From contig NZ_KK073875.1 of NCBI RefSeq assembly GCF_000585395.1, positions 3,571,307-3,635,306 of the forward strand: a DNA stretch of 64,000 bases. The letters run 5' to 3'. Of the stretch, positions 14,593 through 23,424 are shown piece by piece (the first letter of the stretch is position 1; each line of letters opens with the position of its first letter). Under the pieces are notes generated by a model. The model ran no database searches. It was not told the DNA's origin and saw only the letters and a program-made list of their open reading frames with translations. Source of the stretch: Saccharibacillus sacchari DSM 19268. GTDB taxonomy: Bacteria; Bacillota; Bacilli; Paenibacillales; Paenibacillaceae. The position numbers and the translations under genes were made by a program.

Positions 14593-16515
14593 CTACATCT
14601 CCTTTACAACGTCAACTTCGGTTTTTTTCCATTGTACATGTGCAGGCGGCCTTTTGTCCTTGTTCTTGCGGTCATAGCGGGCAAGACGCATGGCATTCAG
14701 CACAACCAGCAATACGCTGGCTTCATGGACGAACATTCCGGCTGCGAGATGAATCGTACCCGCCAAAATCCCGATTAACAAAGCCGCCACCGTAACGATT
14801 GCGAGCGTTATGTTTTGCCGAATATTGCGTACGGTAGCGCGGGCGAGCGAATAAGCACGCGGAAGCGACTCCAGACGATCGGCCAGTAGTACCACATCGG
14901 CAGTTTCCATAGCCGTATTTGTTCCGCCGCCCATGGCCAGACCGATATTCGCAGCCGAGATAGCCGGGGCATCGTTGATGCCGTCTCCCGCCATCGCGAC
15001 GATTCGGCCTTGTGCTTTTAACTTTTCGATAAAAGCAGCCTTGTCTTCCGGCAACAATTCCGCATGGAATTCGTCAAGACCGAGCCTTGCGGCTACGCGC
15101 TCGGCCGTATGCCGATGGTCTCCGGTCAACATGATGAATTTTCGAACCCCCAGGCGTTTCAGTTCGTCCAGTGCAGCAGGAGCGTCACCGCGAATCGGAT
15201 CGGCAATTGAAAAGAGTCCGGCCAGCCTGCCGTCCACCGCTGCGAAAACTACGGTATGGCCTTCGCGTTCGCGTTTTTCCGCATAAGTCAGCACGGATTC
15301 GGACAACGCAACAAGTTCGGTTTGCATCAGCTTTCTGTTCCCGATGGTCAGTTGACGATCTTCGATATGAGCTTGGATGCCGAGTCCCTTATGAATATGC
15401 ACATTTGCGGGAGGGCTTCCTTTTTCGATCCCGCGCTTTTCCGCCGCTCGAACGATCGCGCGTCCCAGATGATGTTCGGAGGCGATTTCTACAGTAGCGG
15501 CAAGACGGAGCAGTTCATTTTGATCGATCCGCTCCAAAGTCTCGATCATCGTCACTTCCGGTTTGCCGAGCGTCAATGTTCCTGTTTTATCGAATACAAA
15601 AGTATCGGCTTGAGCTAAGCGATTCATGGCATCTCCGCCTTTGATCAAGACGCCTTTTTGAGCTGCGTTGCCGATCCCGGCTACGCTGGATGCGGGCGCC
15701 CCGATCACCAGTGCGCCCGGACAAGCAACCACCAGAAAAGTGATGGCCATATGCAGTTCGCGCGTCCACACATAAACCAGTAGGGCGAACGCGACGGTAG
15801 CAGGTGTATAAAAGCGCGCAAAACGATCCAGCAGCTTGGCAGTTTTCGATTTGGCTTCCTGCGCTTCTTCGATCCGTTCGATCATTTTGGCGAATAACGT
15901 ATCTGCCCCGACCTGTTCGGCCAGCATTTCCGCATAGCCGTTATCCACGAGCGTTCCGCTCAATACCTGATCCCCTACCGTTTTCCCGACAGGAGTCGAT
16001 TCCCCGGTCAACGCCGCTTCCGCAAAGTCGGCCCGGCCGAATACGATCGTTCCGTCGGCAGGCACTTTTCCGCCGCTTCGCACGATTACGCGTTCACCCG
16101 ATCGAATATCTTCCGCGGCAACCGTGAAGATACCGCCATCGCGGATCACGTCAGCTTCCAACGGGGCCGATTCGATCAGTTCTTTCAATGCCGAACGCGT
16201 CTTGCTTAAGGTACGGAATTCCAAATACTCCCCCAGCAAAAAAAGAAAAGTGACGATAGCCGATTCCCAATACTCCCCGATGATGATCGCGCCGATTATG
16301 GCGATCGTTACGAGCAGCTCGATGCTTGGGAGTCTCATTCGAGCGGCTTGAACGGCATGCAGGGCGATAGGAACGGAAGCAATCAGGGTAGCGGTCAGCA
16401 GCATGGTTGCTTGCCAGATCTTCAGATCCGCAAAGTGAAAAGCAAAAGCCGCGAGGATCAAACTGCCGGATAAACCGGTCAAACTTCTGCGCTTAGAATC
16501 GATCCAGCGAATCAT
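14593..16515 (-). CDS. P1B-type heavy-metal-translocating ATPase with a CPG motif
   Basis: The start is ATG at 16513-16515, overlapping the upstream HMA gene's stop (ATGA); the frame continues upstream but inside that gene. The 640-residue pump has paired N-terminal helices, the actuator motif LTGEST (residue about 170), a transmembrane metal motif VVACPGALVIGAP (CPG at 265-267 instead of the usual CPC), the phosphorylation site FDKTGTLT (Asp 309), and the hinge MAGDGINDAPA. The nucleotide-domain HP motif reads SEHHLGRAI. There is no N-terminal metal-binding domain; the separate HMA protein may replace it. Likely substrates are Zn, Cd, Co or Pb-type cations, unproven. Confidence 0.92.
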   Translation of the reverse strand: MIRWIDSKRRSLTGLSGSLILAAFAFHFADLKIWQATMLLTATLIASVPIALHAVQAARMRLPSIELLVTIAIIGAIIIGEYWESAIVTFLFLLGEYLEFRTLSKTRSALKELIESAPLEADVIRDGGIFTVAAEDIRSGERVIVRSGGKVPADGTIVFGRADFAEAALTGESTPVGKTVGDQVLSGTLVDNGYAEMLAEQVGADTLFAKMIERIEEAQEAKSKTAKLLDRFARFYTPATVAFALLVYVWTRELHMAITFLVVACPGALVIGAPASSVAGIGNAAQKGVLIKGGDAMNRLAQADTFVFDKTGTLTLGKPEVTMIETLERIDQNELLRLAATVEIASEHHLGRAIVRAAEKRGIEKGSPPANVHIHKGLGIQAHIEDRQLTIGNRKLMQTELVALSESVLTYAEKREREGHTVVFAAVDGRLAGLFSIADPIRGDAPAALDELKRLGVRKFIMLTGDHRHTAERVAARLGLDEFHAELLPEDKAAFIEKLKAQGRIVAMAGDGINDAPAISAANIGLAMGGGTNTAMETADVVLLADRLESLPRAYSLARATVRNIRQNITLAIVTVAALLIGILAGTIHLAAGMFVHEASVLLVVLNAMRLARYDRKNKDKRPPAHVQWKKTEVDVVKEM

Positions 16516-16751
16516 GCAGATCCCGCTCCTTCGCGTACCGTTTGCACCGGATAGCCTAATTTTTCGATGCGTTTCCGCAGCTCTGCCGCGGTAATTTGCA
16601 GAAGATCGAAAGAAACTTTGACTTTGCCTGCGTGGAACAAAACGGATGCGGAGTGCACGCCATGTGTTCGAACGAGCATTTTTTCGATTTTTTGGATACA
16701 GGACGGACAACTTAAAGGTTGCAGTTGAAATGTAGCTTGATGATCCATCAT
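16512..16751 (-). CDS. HMA-domain metal-binding protein (metallochaperone-like)
   Basis: A 79-residue stand-alone heavy-metal-associated domain. The metal site is LSCPSCIQKIEKML (C-x-x-C at residues 15-18), within a beta-alpha-beta-beta-alpha-beta pattern (HSASVLFHAGKVKVSF ... ELRKRIEKLGYPV). GGGAGG lies upstream on the minus strand; ATG 16751 and ATG 16748 are both usable. It is the first gene of the operon, overlaps the ATPase by 4 bp, and likely delivers metal to the pump, which lacks its own N-terminal HMA domain. Confidence 0.88.
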   Translation of the reverse strand: MMDHQATFQLQPLSCPSCIQKIEKMLVRTHGVHSASVLFHAGKVKVSFDLLQITAAELRKRIEKLGYPVQTVREGAGSA

Positions 16752-16777
16752 TGATTCCTCCCAGTCGGTTATGGTTC

Positions 16778-16820
16778 TATTCTAAGCACTTTTGAAAAAA
16801 GAAAAATTGATCAATATCAA
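16778..16820 (-). promoter_or_regulatory. FNR-type operator and -10 for the HMA-ATPase-Fnr operon
   Basis: A perfect FNR-type palindrome TTGATCAATATCAA lies at 16807-16820 (consensus TTGAT-N4-ATCAA). On the minus strand TAGAAT (16783 to 16778) is a good -10. The operator centre is about 42 bp upstream of the inferred start point (about 16771), the classic class II activator position. The operon encodes a Crp/Fnr protein, so autoregulation is likely. Confidence 0.8.
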
Positions 16821-16994
16821 GTTTGTATTTTTTGTTGGGAATCTTTGTTTTGCTGTGAAACGAAGATGGATATTATTCCTTTGTCCGAGTATTCTGTTTA
16901 TAATGAGGGGCATAAGATCATGCCGTCCATTTAAGATAGAAAGGGGAGGACAAGATGAGAGGAACTACACATCCCGGAGCAAAGGTGAATGCAG

Positions 16995-19472
16995 ATGGAA
17001 CAGACTAGACAACGGCACGGGCTGCGCGGCAGACTGCGTGCGGCAGGTATGCCGAAAACGCGAACAGGGCGCTATTATCGCCGGAGTCTGATTTTAATTC
17101 TGCTGATCGTCAGCATACCGGGCTTGGTGACGGGAATCGTAATGCATCAGTTGGTAGTCACGCGGATGGAGCAGGAATTCAATCGCATGCATCAAAGCCA
17201 GATCGAGACGAGGGCACGCAATGTGGACGATCAGTTGACCTATCTGGAAATGAGCTTATCGCATTGGGCTTTCGAGCCGAGATTCGGAGAAGCGCTGCGC
17301 ACGAAAGACTTCGTGTATGATTTCAAAGGTACCGCAGAAATCGTGACTACGCTGTATGTGCTGGAAGGCTCGCATCCGTTGATTCGCTCTGCGCAGCTTT
17401 ATCTGGATGAACCGAAGTCTATTCTATTCAATCGCGAATATACCGAGCTTACGGATCGGCAGCAGATTAGCCAATATGCGAAGTATCTGAACAGAAGCGG
17501 TCATGTGTATTGGACGGACACGGATACCGCGGAACCGTCTGGCGAAACGATCTCTTCGGATCATGATCCTTTGCTGAATGAAGCCGGTGCGCGTGGAAAC
17601 GAGTCGGAAGATATATCGGACGGTGATGTCCAAAGCGCTCCCGTACTTGTGCATAAGATCCCTGGCGATAGCACCGACCCGTTCGGAACGCTGATTATTA
17701 CGTTGGATCAAGGGAAAGTGTCTTCTCTATTGAAAACGCTTACTCCTTATGATGAAGGAACGACGTTCCTGATGAATGCCGGAGGCCGCACGCTGGCATC
17801 CGGTTCTTTGGAGCTTGCTCCCACGGAGATCACTTTTGAACGACGGCTCAAGCAAGCGATAGCTGATCGCAAAGGGGAGACGGCTTCTTTTCTGCTGCGT
17901 TACGGCAGCGAAACGTATTCCGTATCTTATGGACCGATGAGTCGGGTAGATTCGGACTGGACGTACGTTTCCGCTGCGCCGATGTCTTCGGTCACGGCTC
18001 CACTCAAGCAAGTTTCCACGTTTATTGTATTGCTTAGCGGTGCTGGACTTCTGCTCGGGTTGGTCTTGTCCTGGTATGCTTCGCGTCGGATCTATTCGCC
18101 TGTTGCGCGTATGCTAGGCTTGTTGGTTCCTTCGCGTAGCGACAATCATTCGGCTCCCCATCTTTCGCAGCGTGCGACTCGTCTGGATGAATTCGAACTT
18201 TTGGAAAGTCAGTGGCAGGAGCTGACCACGCAGCGCCTGTCCGCTCACCGCCAGTTGGAGGAACAGTTGCCGCAGCTGCGAGAAAGCTTCATGCTGCAAC
18301 TGATCCGGGGCCATCTGTACGCCTACGACGAAACAGGATTAAGACGGAAAATGCAGGGATTGGGCTTTCATACGGAAGAACGCCAATTTTTGCTGCTGGA
18401 AATGGCGTTTACCGGACATGCACGCATGGAAGGTCGATTCGGTAGCCAAGACACGGGACTTATGACGTTTGCGGCTGCCAATATGATCGAAGAAATGGCG
18501 CGTGAGTATCCGGATTTCGAGCAGATCGGCGTAGCGAATTTTCACGATCTGTCTGCTGCTTTACTGATTGTCGCTCCCCAAGCTGCCGATCTGAAAAGTC
18601 ATGCCCTTCTATGGGGCGAAGAGCTGCTGGAGGCGATCGGGCGCGTATTGAAAATGAACGTGACGCTGGTGATCGGTCGGTCGGTTACGGCGGTGAAGGA
18701 GCTCCCGGGGATTTTTGCGGAAATGGAACGGCTTGTTGCTTACCGCAGCATCGAACCCGGGAGTCAATTGCTTGATTTGGAGGATCAGAGCTGCTTCTAT
18801 CGAACGCGGGAAGCCGCTTATCCGCTGGGACTGGAAAACGAGTTGATTCAGGCGATCCGGCGCGGACGTTCCGCGGAAGCGGAGCACGGATTGGAACGTT
18901 TTATGGCCGAAGCGACGCGTACGGGCGGAACCGAATTCCAGCTTCAGCAGATCATGCTCCAATTGCTCGGCAGTATTCAACATACGATGCTTCAGACCGG
19001 GGCGGCGCCGTATCGGCTATTCGGAGACGGGAACCGCTACGAGAAATTGTCTTCAATCCGCGAGCCGGAAGAAATGAAAAAGTGGATGATGCAGCAGGTG
19101 ATTAGCCCTTATGCCGAAGAGATTCAATCAAGGGAAGAGGAACCGATGCGTCGAGTCGTGGACTCGGTCATAGAAGAGATTCGACGGAATTACAAATTGG
19201 ATATCTCGCTCGAAAGTTGTGCCGAATCCCGGCAAGTGACGCCGTATGCGCTGAGCAAGGCGTTCAAGCAGGAAGCCGGAGTGAACTTCATCGATTATTT
19301 GACGCGGGTTCGCATGGATGAAGCCAAAAGACTGCTGCGCGAAACGACGATGAAAATCAACGATATCGCCATCGAGGTGGGGTATCAGCCGAGCTACTTC
19401 AATCGTATTTTCAAAAAAAGAGAAGAAACAACGCCGAGCCAGTATCGGGAACGGTGGTCGTACGAGCCTTAG
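16995..19472 (+). CDS. Membrane-anchored AraC-family sensor-regulator (YesN/LplR-like)
   Basis: I start at ATG 16995 (825 residues), 8 bp after AAAGGTGA; ATG 16989 is too close to it. Transmembrane helix 1 is SLILILLIVSIPGLVTGIVM, followed by an extracellular sensor of about 290 residues and a second helix (TFIVLLSGAGLLLGLVLSWYAS, residues about 340-362). The cytoplasmic middle has no receiver signature. The C-terminal 100 residues are a double-HTH AraC domain (LDISLESCAESRQVTPYALSKAFKQEAG ... INDIAIEVGYQPSYFNRIFKKREETTPSQYR). Such one-component regulators sense carbohydrate outside the cell and activate the adjacent transport and hydrolase genes. Confidence 0.9.
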   Translation: MEQTRQRHGLRGRLRAAGMPKTRTGRYYRRSLILILLIVSIPGLVTGIVMHQLVVTRMEQEFNRMHQSQIETRARNVDDQLTYLEMSLSHWAFEPRFGEALRTKDFVYDFKGTAEIVTTLYVLEGSHPLIRSAQLYLDEPKSILFNREYTELTDRQQISQYAKYLNRSGHVYWTDTDTAEPSGETISSDHDPLLNEAGARGNESEDISDGDVQSAPVLVHKIPGDSTDPFGTLIITLDQGKVSSLLKTLTPYDEGTTFLMNAGGRTLASGSLELAPTEITFERRLKQAIADRKGETASFLLRYGSETYSVSYGPMSRVDSDWTYVSAAPMSSVTAPLKQVSTFIVLLSGAGLLLGLVLSWYASRRIYSPVARMLGLLVPSRSDNHSAPHLSQRATRLDEFELLESQWQELTTQRLSAHRQLEEQLPQLRESFMLQLIRGHLYAYDETGLRRKMQGLGFHTEERQFLLLEMAFTGHARMEGRFGSQDTGLMTFAAANMIEEMAREYPDFEQIGVANFHDLSAALLIVAPQAADLKSHALLWGEELLEAIGRVLKMNVTLVIGRSVTAVKELPGIFAEMERLVAYRSIEPGSQLLDLEDQSCFYRTREAAYPLGLENELIQAIRRGRSAEAEHGLERFMAEATRTGGTEFQLQQIMLQLLGSIQHTMLQTGAAPYRLFGDGNRYEKLSSIREPEEMKKWMMQQVISPYAEEIQSREEEPMRRVVDSVIEEIRRNYKLDISLESCAESRQVTPYALSKAFKQEAGVNFIDYLTRVRMDEAKRLLRETTMKINDIAIEVGYQPSYFNRIFKKREETTPSQYRERWSYEP

Positions 19473-19633
19473 AATAGGACGGGCCTGCAAAAATGTTCAA
19501 GTTTATCGTTAAAAAGATTGGACATTTTTGCGCGAAAACACGTCGAATCCTTACTGCATAAGGCTTTACTGGACGATGCAAAAAATGAAGATTGCCGGAA
19601 AATCCCCTCCCCGGTAAGTTGGAAACAAGCAAA

Positions 19634-19647
19634 TGATAGCGCTTACA
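19634..19647 (+). promoter_or_regulatory. Candidate CcpA cre site upstream of the sugar-importer operon
   Basis: TGATAGCGCTTACA matches the catabolite-responsive element TGWAARCGYTWNCW with one mismatch. It lies 24 bp before the first permease's start codon, in the 198-bp gap after the AraC regulator, and would give glucose repression. No convincing -35/-10 pair was identified in this gap. Confidence 0.55.
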
Positions 19648-19670
19648 AAAATGAAGGAGGGGAGAGACCG

Positions 19671-20645
19671 ATGAACGGAAGAAATCGTTCCGCCGCGGCA
19701 CTTCAAGCAGATGGATCAGTCATGAGCGGCAAAAAGAAAGAGGCGCGATGGAAAAAAGAACTTAGGCGCAACAAATGGTTGTACGTTCTGGTTGCGCCGG
19801 GATTTCTCTATTTTGCGGTATTCAAGCTGCTGCCGATGTGGGGAATTGTGATCGCGTTTCAAGATTATCAGCCTTTTCTGGGGATACGGGGTTCGGATTG
19901 GGTCGGCTTTGATAACTTCACGACCTTTTTCTCCAATCCGGATTTTTTCCGGCTGATGCGCAATACGCTGGTGTTGGCGATTTATGATTTGGTATTCTTT
20001 TTCCCCGCACCGATCTTGATCGCTTTGCTGCTCAACGAAGTTCGGTTCCGTTGGTTCAAACGAACCGTGCAGACGCTGGTGTACGTGCCGCACTTTGTCT
20101 CGATGGTCATTATCGCCAGTATCACCTATGTCTTTCTCACTCCGCAGGGCGGCGTATTGTACGAGATGATCGCTTGGATCACCGGGCGGCCGGTCGACGT
20201 GTTAGCGAATCCCGATACGTTCCGGCCGCTGATTATCGGGCAGATGATGTGGAAAGAAATGGGCTGGGGGACGATCATTTTCCTGGCGGCGCTTGCCGGG
20301 GTCGATACGGAGCAGTATGAAGCGGCTGTCGTGGACGGAGCGGGACGGATGCGCCGGATGTGGCATGTGACGCTGCCGGCGATTCGCGCGACGATCGTCA
20401 TCCTGTTGATTTTGCGATTGGGGAATTTTCTCGATACCGGGTTTGAGCAGATTTATTTGATGACGAACTCGTTGAACCGGGATGTGGCTGATGTGTTCGA
20501 CACGTACGTGTATACGGTCGGGATTACGCAAGGGGCGTTTAGTTACAGTACGGCGGTAGGCTTATTCAAATCGCTGGTGGGAATTGTGTTGGTGTTGGGG
20601 AGCAATCATATCGCGAAAAGATTCGGACACTCGGGAATTTACTGA
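19671..20645 (+). CDS. ABC transporter permease, LplB/YteP type
   Basis: I start at ATG 19671 (324 residues), preceded by AAGGAGGGG; the longer frame from 19518 lacks this. After a basic N terminus there are six predicted membrane helices, starting with WLYVLVAPGFLYFAVFKLLPMWGIVIAFQDY. The EAA loop that contacts the ATPase is EQYEAAVVDGAGRMRRMWHVTLPAI (E-A-x3-D-G-A-x9-P). This is the first permease of a CUT1-family importer for oligosaccharides, like YteP for rhamnogalacturonan in Bacillus. No ATPase gene is nearby; a shared MsmX-type ATPase is expected elsewhere. Confidence 0.92.
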   Translation: MNGRNRSAAALQADGSVMSGKKKEARWKKELRRNKWLYVLVAPGFLYFAVFKLLPMWGIVIAFQDYQPFLGIRGSDWVGFDNFTTFFSNPDFFRLMRNTLVLAIYDLVFFFPAPILIALLLNEVRFRWFKRTVQTLVYVPHFVSMVIIASITYVFLTPQGGVLYEMIAWITGRPVDVLANPDTFRPLIIGQMMWKEMGWGTIIFLAALAGVDTEQYEAAVVDGAGRMRRMWHVTLPAIRATIVILLILRLGNFLDTGFEQIYLMTNSLNRDVADVFDTYVYTVGITQGAFSYSTAVGLFKSLVGIVLVLGSNHIAKRFGHSGIY

Positions 20646-20649
20646 CTGC

Positions 20650-20857
20650 CTTGAAGATCCTGTTCGTGGGGGGAAGCTCGGGCGCTGCGGGAGAAATTGC
20701 CAGCATAGGCTTCCGAAGTGCATTTCTTCGAAATGCTTCACAAGACGCTGTCTCACTCGGAAAATGGATTGAATTTAAATAAGGAATTTTCCGAGTTCAA
20801 AGGCGTCTTTCACTGAATTTCTACCTCCGCGTGGCGCTTGCCCGGAAAAGGATCTTC
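20650..20857. repeat. Family-1 palindromic element, copy B2, inside an operon
   Basis: Bounded by TTGAAGATCCTGTTC (20651-20665) and GAAAAGGATCTTCAA (about 20845-20858), one mismatch. An inner stem is ACTCGGAAAAT/ATTTTCCGAGT. It carries the 39-bp hairpin module at 20702-20740, identical to 12465-12503, and CTGAATTTCTACCTCCGC at 20813-20830. It begins 5 bp after the stop of the first permease gene and separates it from the second, so the transcript would contain a long hairpin. Confidence 0.85.
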
Positions 20858-20946
20858 AACAGTACGTAAATTCGCTCGTTATGTAAGGGGAAGAAAGAAA
20901 GGGAAGAAAAGCAAACAAGAAAGCAGGCAAAAAGGAGGGGAAGCTC

Positions 20947-21834
20947 GTGAACAGTAAGCTGTTCAATACGCCCGGGGGGCGGGTGTTTGATGTATTTAAT
21001 GTGGTGGTGTTGGGGTTGTTGGGGATTTTGACGGTGCTGCCGTTCCTGTATATCGTGGGCAATTCGTTCGCGACGGAGGCGGAGATTACGGGGAGGAGTT
21101 TTTTCCTGATTCCTCGGGAGTTTTCGCTGAGTGCGTATGAGTATATCTTTTCGTCTTCGACCATTTTTCGGAGTATCGGGGTTTCGATTTTCGTGACGGT
21201 GGCGGGGACGTTTATCAATTTGTTTTTTACGATGACGATGGCTTATCCGTTGTCGCGCAGCGATTTTTGGGGACGGAGCACGTTGATGAACATCGTCATT
21301 TTCTCGATGCTGTTCAGCGGGGGGATGATTCCGACGTATTTGGTGGTGCGGAGTCTGGGGTTGATCGACTCGTATTGGGCGCTCATGCTGCCGGGGGCGA
21401 TCAGCGCGTTTAACCTCATCGTCGTCAAAAACTTTTTCCAGCAGATGCCTGCCGGATTGGAGGAAGCGGCGCGGATCGACGGGTGTACGGATCTGGGCGT
21501 GCTATGGAGGATCGTGCTGCCGTTGTCGAAGCCGGTGATCGCGACGTTTGCTCTTTTTTACGCGGTGGGGCATTGGAATAATTTCTTCTCGGCGCTGCTG
21601 TATATCAACGATAGCGACAAATGGCCGCTTCAGATCATGCTGAGGCAGATCGTATTGTTGTCGCAAGGGACGGTCGGCGATATGGCGAACATGGACCCGA
21701 ATTTCGTGCAGCCGCCGGAGCAGTCGATCAAGATGGCCGTTATTGTCGTCGGTACGATTCCGATTTTGCTGGTGTATCCGTTTTTGCAAAAGCATTTTGC
21801 GAAGGGCGTCATGTTGGGCTCGATCAAAGGCTAA
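20947..21834 (+). CDS. ABC transporter permease, LplC/YtcP type
   Basis: The start is GTG 20947 after AAAAAGGAGGGGAAG. The 295-residue protein has six membrane helices beginning with VFNVVVLGLLGILTVLPFLYIVGNSF. The EAA loop is GLEEAARIDGCTDLGVLWRIVLPLSKPVI, and the protein ends with HFAKGVMLGSIKG, the conserved tail of this permease class. It is the second permease of the oligosaccharide importer. The 5' part of the gene is unusually rich in GGG and TTT codons. A family-1 repeat lies in the 300-bp gap upstream. Confidence 0.92.
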   Translation: MNSKLFNTPGGRVFDVFNVVVLGLLGILTVLPFLYIVGNSFATEAEITGRSFFLIPREFSLSAYEYIFSSSTIFRSIGVSIFVTVAGTFINLFFTMTMAYPLSRSDFWGRSTLMNIVIFSMLFSGGMIPTYLVVRSLGLIDSYWALMLPGAISAFNLIVVKNFFQQMPAGLEEAARIDGCTDLGVLWRIVLPLSKPVIATFALFYAVGHWNNFFSALLYINDSDKWPLQIMLRQIVLLSQGTVGDMANMDPNFVQPPEQSIKMAVIVVGTIPILLVYPFLQKHFAKGVMLGSIKG

Positions 21835-21852
21835 AGCCGAGGAGGAGAACAA

Positions 21853-23388
21853 ATGCATATGGGACAACGTAAACATTGGAAAAAAGCAGTACAGGTGGCG
21901 GGCGCTTCGCTGCTGACGGTGGCGATGCTGGCAGGGTGTTCGAACTCGAATTCAGGTACGGAAGCGGGCGGCGACACGGCAGAAGCAGCGGGAGCGGACA
22001 AAGGAAAGCTGTCGATCATGCTGCCGAACTTCGAAGCGGAAAACCCGCCGGAGAACAGCCCCGTTATTTTGAAACTGGAAGAACTGACGAACACGGACGT
22101 GGATCTGCAATGGGTGCCGAGCAGCTCGTATGACGACAAATTCAATATCACGCTCGCTTCGGGCAAACTGCCGGACCTGATGGTCGTGTTGGGCAAATCG
22201 CCGAGTTTTATCAATGCCGCGCGGGCCGGGGCGTTCTGGGAACTGGACGCGTACCTCGCCGATTATCCGAATTTGAACGCCATGAACGAGATCGTGCGCA
22301 ACAACGCCTCGATCGACGGCAAAACGTACGGCATTTACCGGGCGCGCGAATTGGGTCGTAACGGAGTCACCATACGCAAGGATTGGCTGGAAAATCTGGG
22401 GCTGGATGATCCGAAAACGCTGGATGAATTCTACGAAGTGCTGCGCGCGTTCACGTTCGACGATCCGGACGGCAACGGCAAAGACGATACGTACGGATTG
22501 GTCGCCAGCAAATTCAACGGCCCGTGGGATAATATGCAAATTTGGTTCGGCGCGCCGAACAAATGGGAAGAAAACGCGGAAGGCAAGCTCGTTCCGGCAC
22601 ACGAAACGGAGGCGTACATGGAGGCGCTGCGTTTCTTCCGTAAGCTGTACGAGGAAGGTCTGGTCAACAAAGACTTTGCCGTCATGGACGCGACCAAGCT
22701 GCCCGATCCGTTCGTCAACGGTCAAGCCGGCGTCATGATCGACGTCGCGGACAACGCGCAGCGCATGGATCAGAAGATTTTGGAAAAAGACCCGAATGCC
22801 ACGGACCGCGTCGACGTGTTGCAAGCGATGGAAGGCCCGGACGGACTGCGCGATATGCCGACTTCCGGCTACTCCGGTCTAATTGCCGTTTCGAAAAGCA
22901 GCGTAAAAACGGAAGACGAGTTGAAAAAGGTACTGAGCTTCCTTGACCAGTTGAACGAAGCCGAACTGCAAGATTTGCTTTATAACGGCATCGAAGGACA
23001 ACAGTACGAGAAAAAAGGCGAGTATATCGTACCGACGACAGACAAACTGCTGCTTCGCGACCTGACAGGTCTCAACCAGATCTTGATGTTCGTGCCGGAA
23101 AACCGTTACCTGCCGATCGAAACGACCCCGGTGCGCGAAAAAGTAGCCGAAGTGCAGATCGCCAATCGCGACATTGTCATTCCCAATCCGGGCGAGCCGC
23201 TGATCTCGGACGTGTACGCGAAAAAAGGTCCGCAGCTCGACAATATCATTAACGACGCGCGCACCAAGTTCATTGTCGGACAAATGGACGAAGCCGGATT
23301 CCAACAGGCGATCCAATTATGGAAAACGAGCGGAGGCGATGAGTATGTGCAAGAGATTAATGAGCTGTACGCCGCGTTAAAAGAATGA
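21853..23388 (+). CDS. Sugar-binding lipoprotein of the ABC importer (LplA/YtcQ type)
   Basis: A 511-residue extracellular solute-binding protein with GAGGAGGAG upstream of ATG 21853. The signal peptide VAGASLLTVAMLAGC ends in lipobox LAGC, so the mature N-terminal Cys is lipidated. The fold fits cluster B/D binding proteins for large oligosaccharides (FNITLASGKLPDLMVVLGKSP, then GVTIRKDWLENLGLDDPKTLDEFYEVL, then DGNGKDDTYGL). It lies 18 bp after the permease and 36 bp before the GH106-like gene. By context it captures rhamnogalacturonan oligosaccharides. Confidence 0.92.
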   Translation: MHMGQRKHWKKAVQVAGASLLTVAMLAGCSNSNSGTEAGGDTAEAAGADKGKLSIMLPNFEAENPPENSPVILKLEELTNTDVDLQWVPSSSYDDKFNITLASGKLPDLMVVLGKSPSFINAARAGAFWELDAYLADYPNLNAMNEIVRNNASIDGKTYGIYRARELGRNGVTIRKDWLENLGLDDPKTLDEFYEVLRAFTFDDPDGNGKDDTYGLVASKFNGPWDNMQIWFGAPNKWEENAEGKLVPAHETEAYMEALRFFRKLYEEGLVNKDFAVMDATKLPDPFVNGQAGVMIDVADNAQRMDQKILEKDPNATDRVDVLQAMEGPDGLRDMPTSGYSGLIAVSKSSVKTEDELKKVLSFLDQLNEAELQDLLYNGIEGQQYEKKGEYIVPTTDKLLLRDLTGLNQILMFVPENRYLPIETTPVREKVAEVQIANRDIVIPNPGEPLISDVYAKKGPQLDNIINDARTKFIVGQMDEAGFQQAIQLWKTSGGDEYVQEINELYAALKE

Positions 23389-23424
23389 GAGGACAAAACG
23401 TGAGATTCAGGGAGGGAAACGGTT

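Noticed and set aside
21952-22824. Long open frame on the minus strand opposite the binding-protein gene
   Set aside because: It is the GC-biased shadow of a clear lipoprotein gene, with low-complexity translation and no ribosome-binding site.
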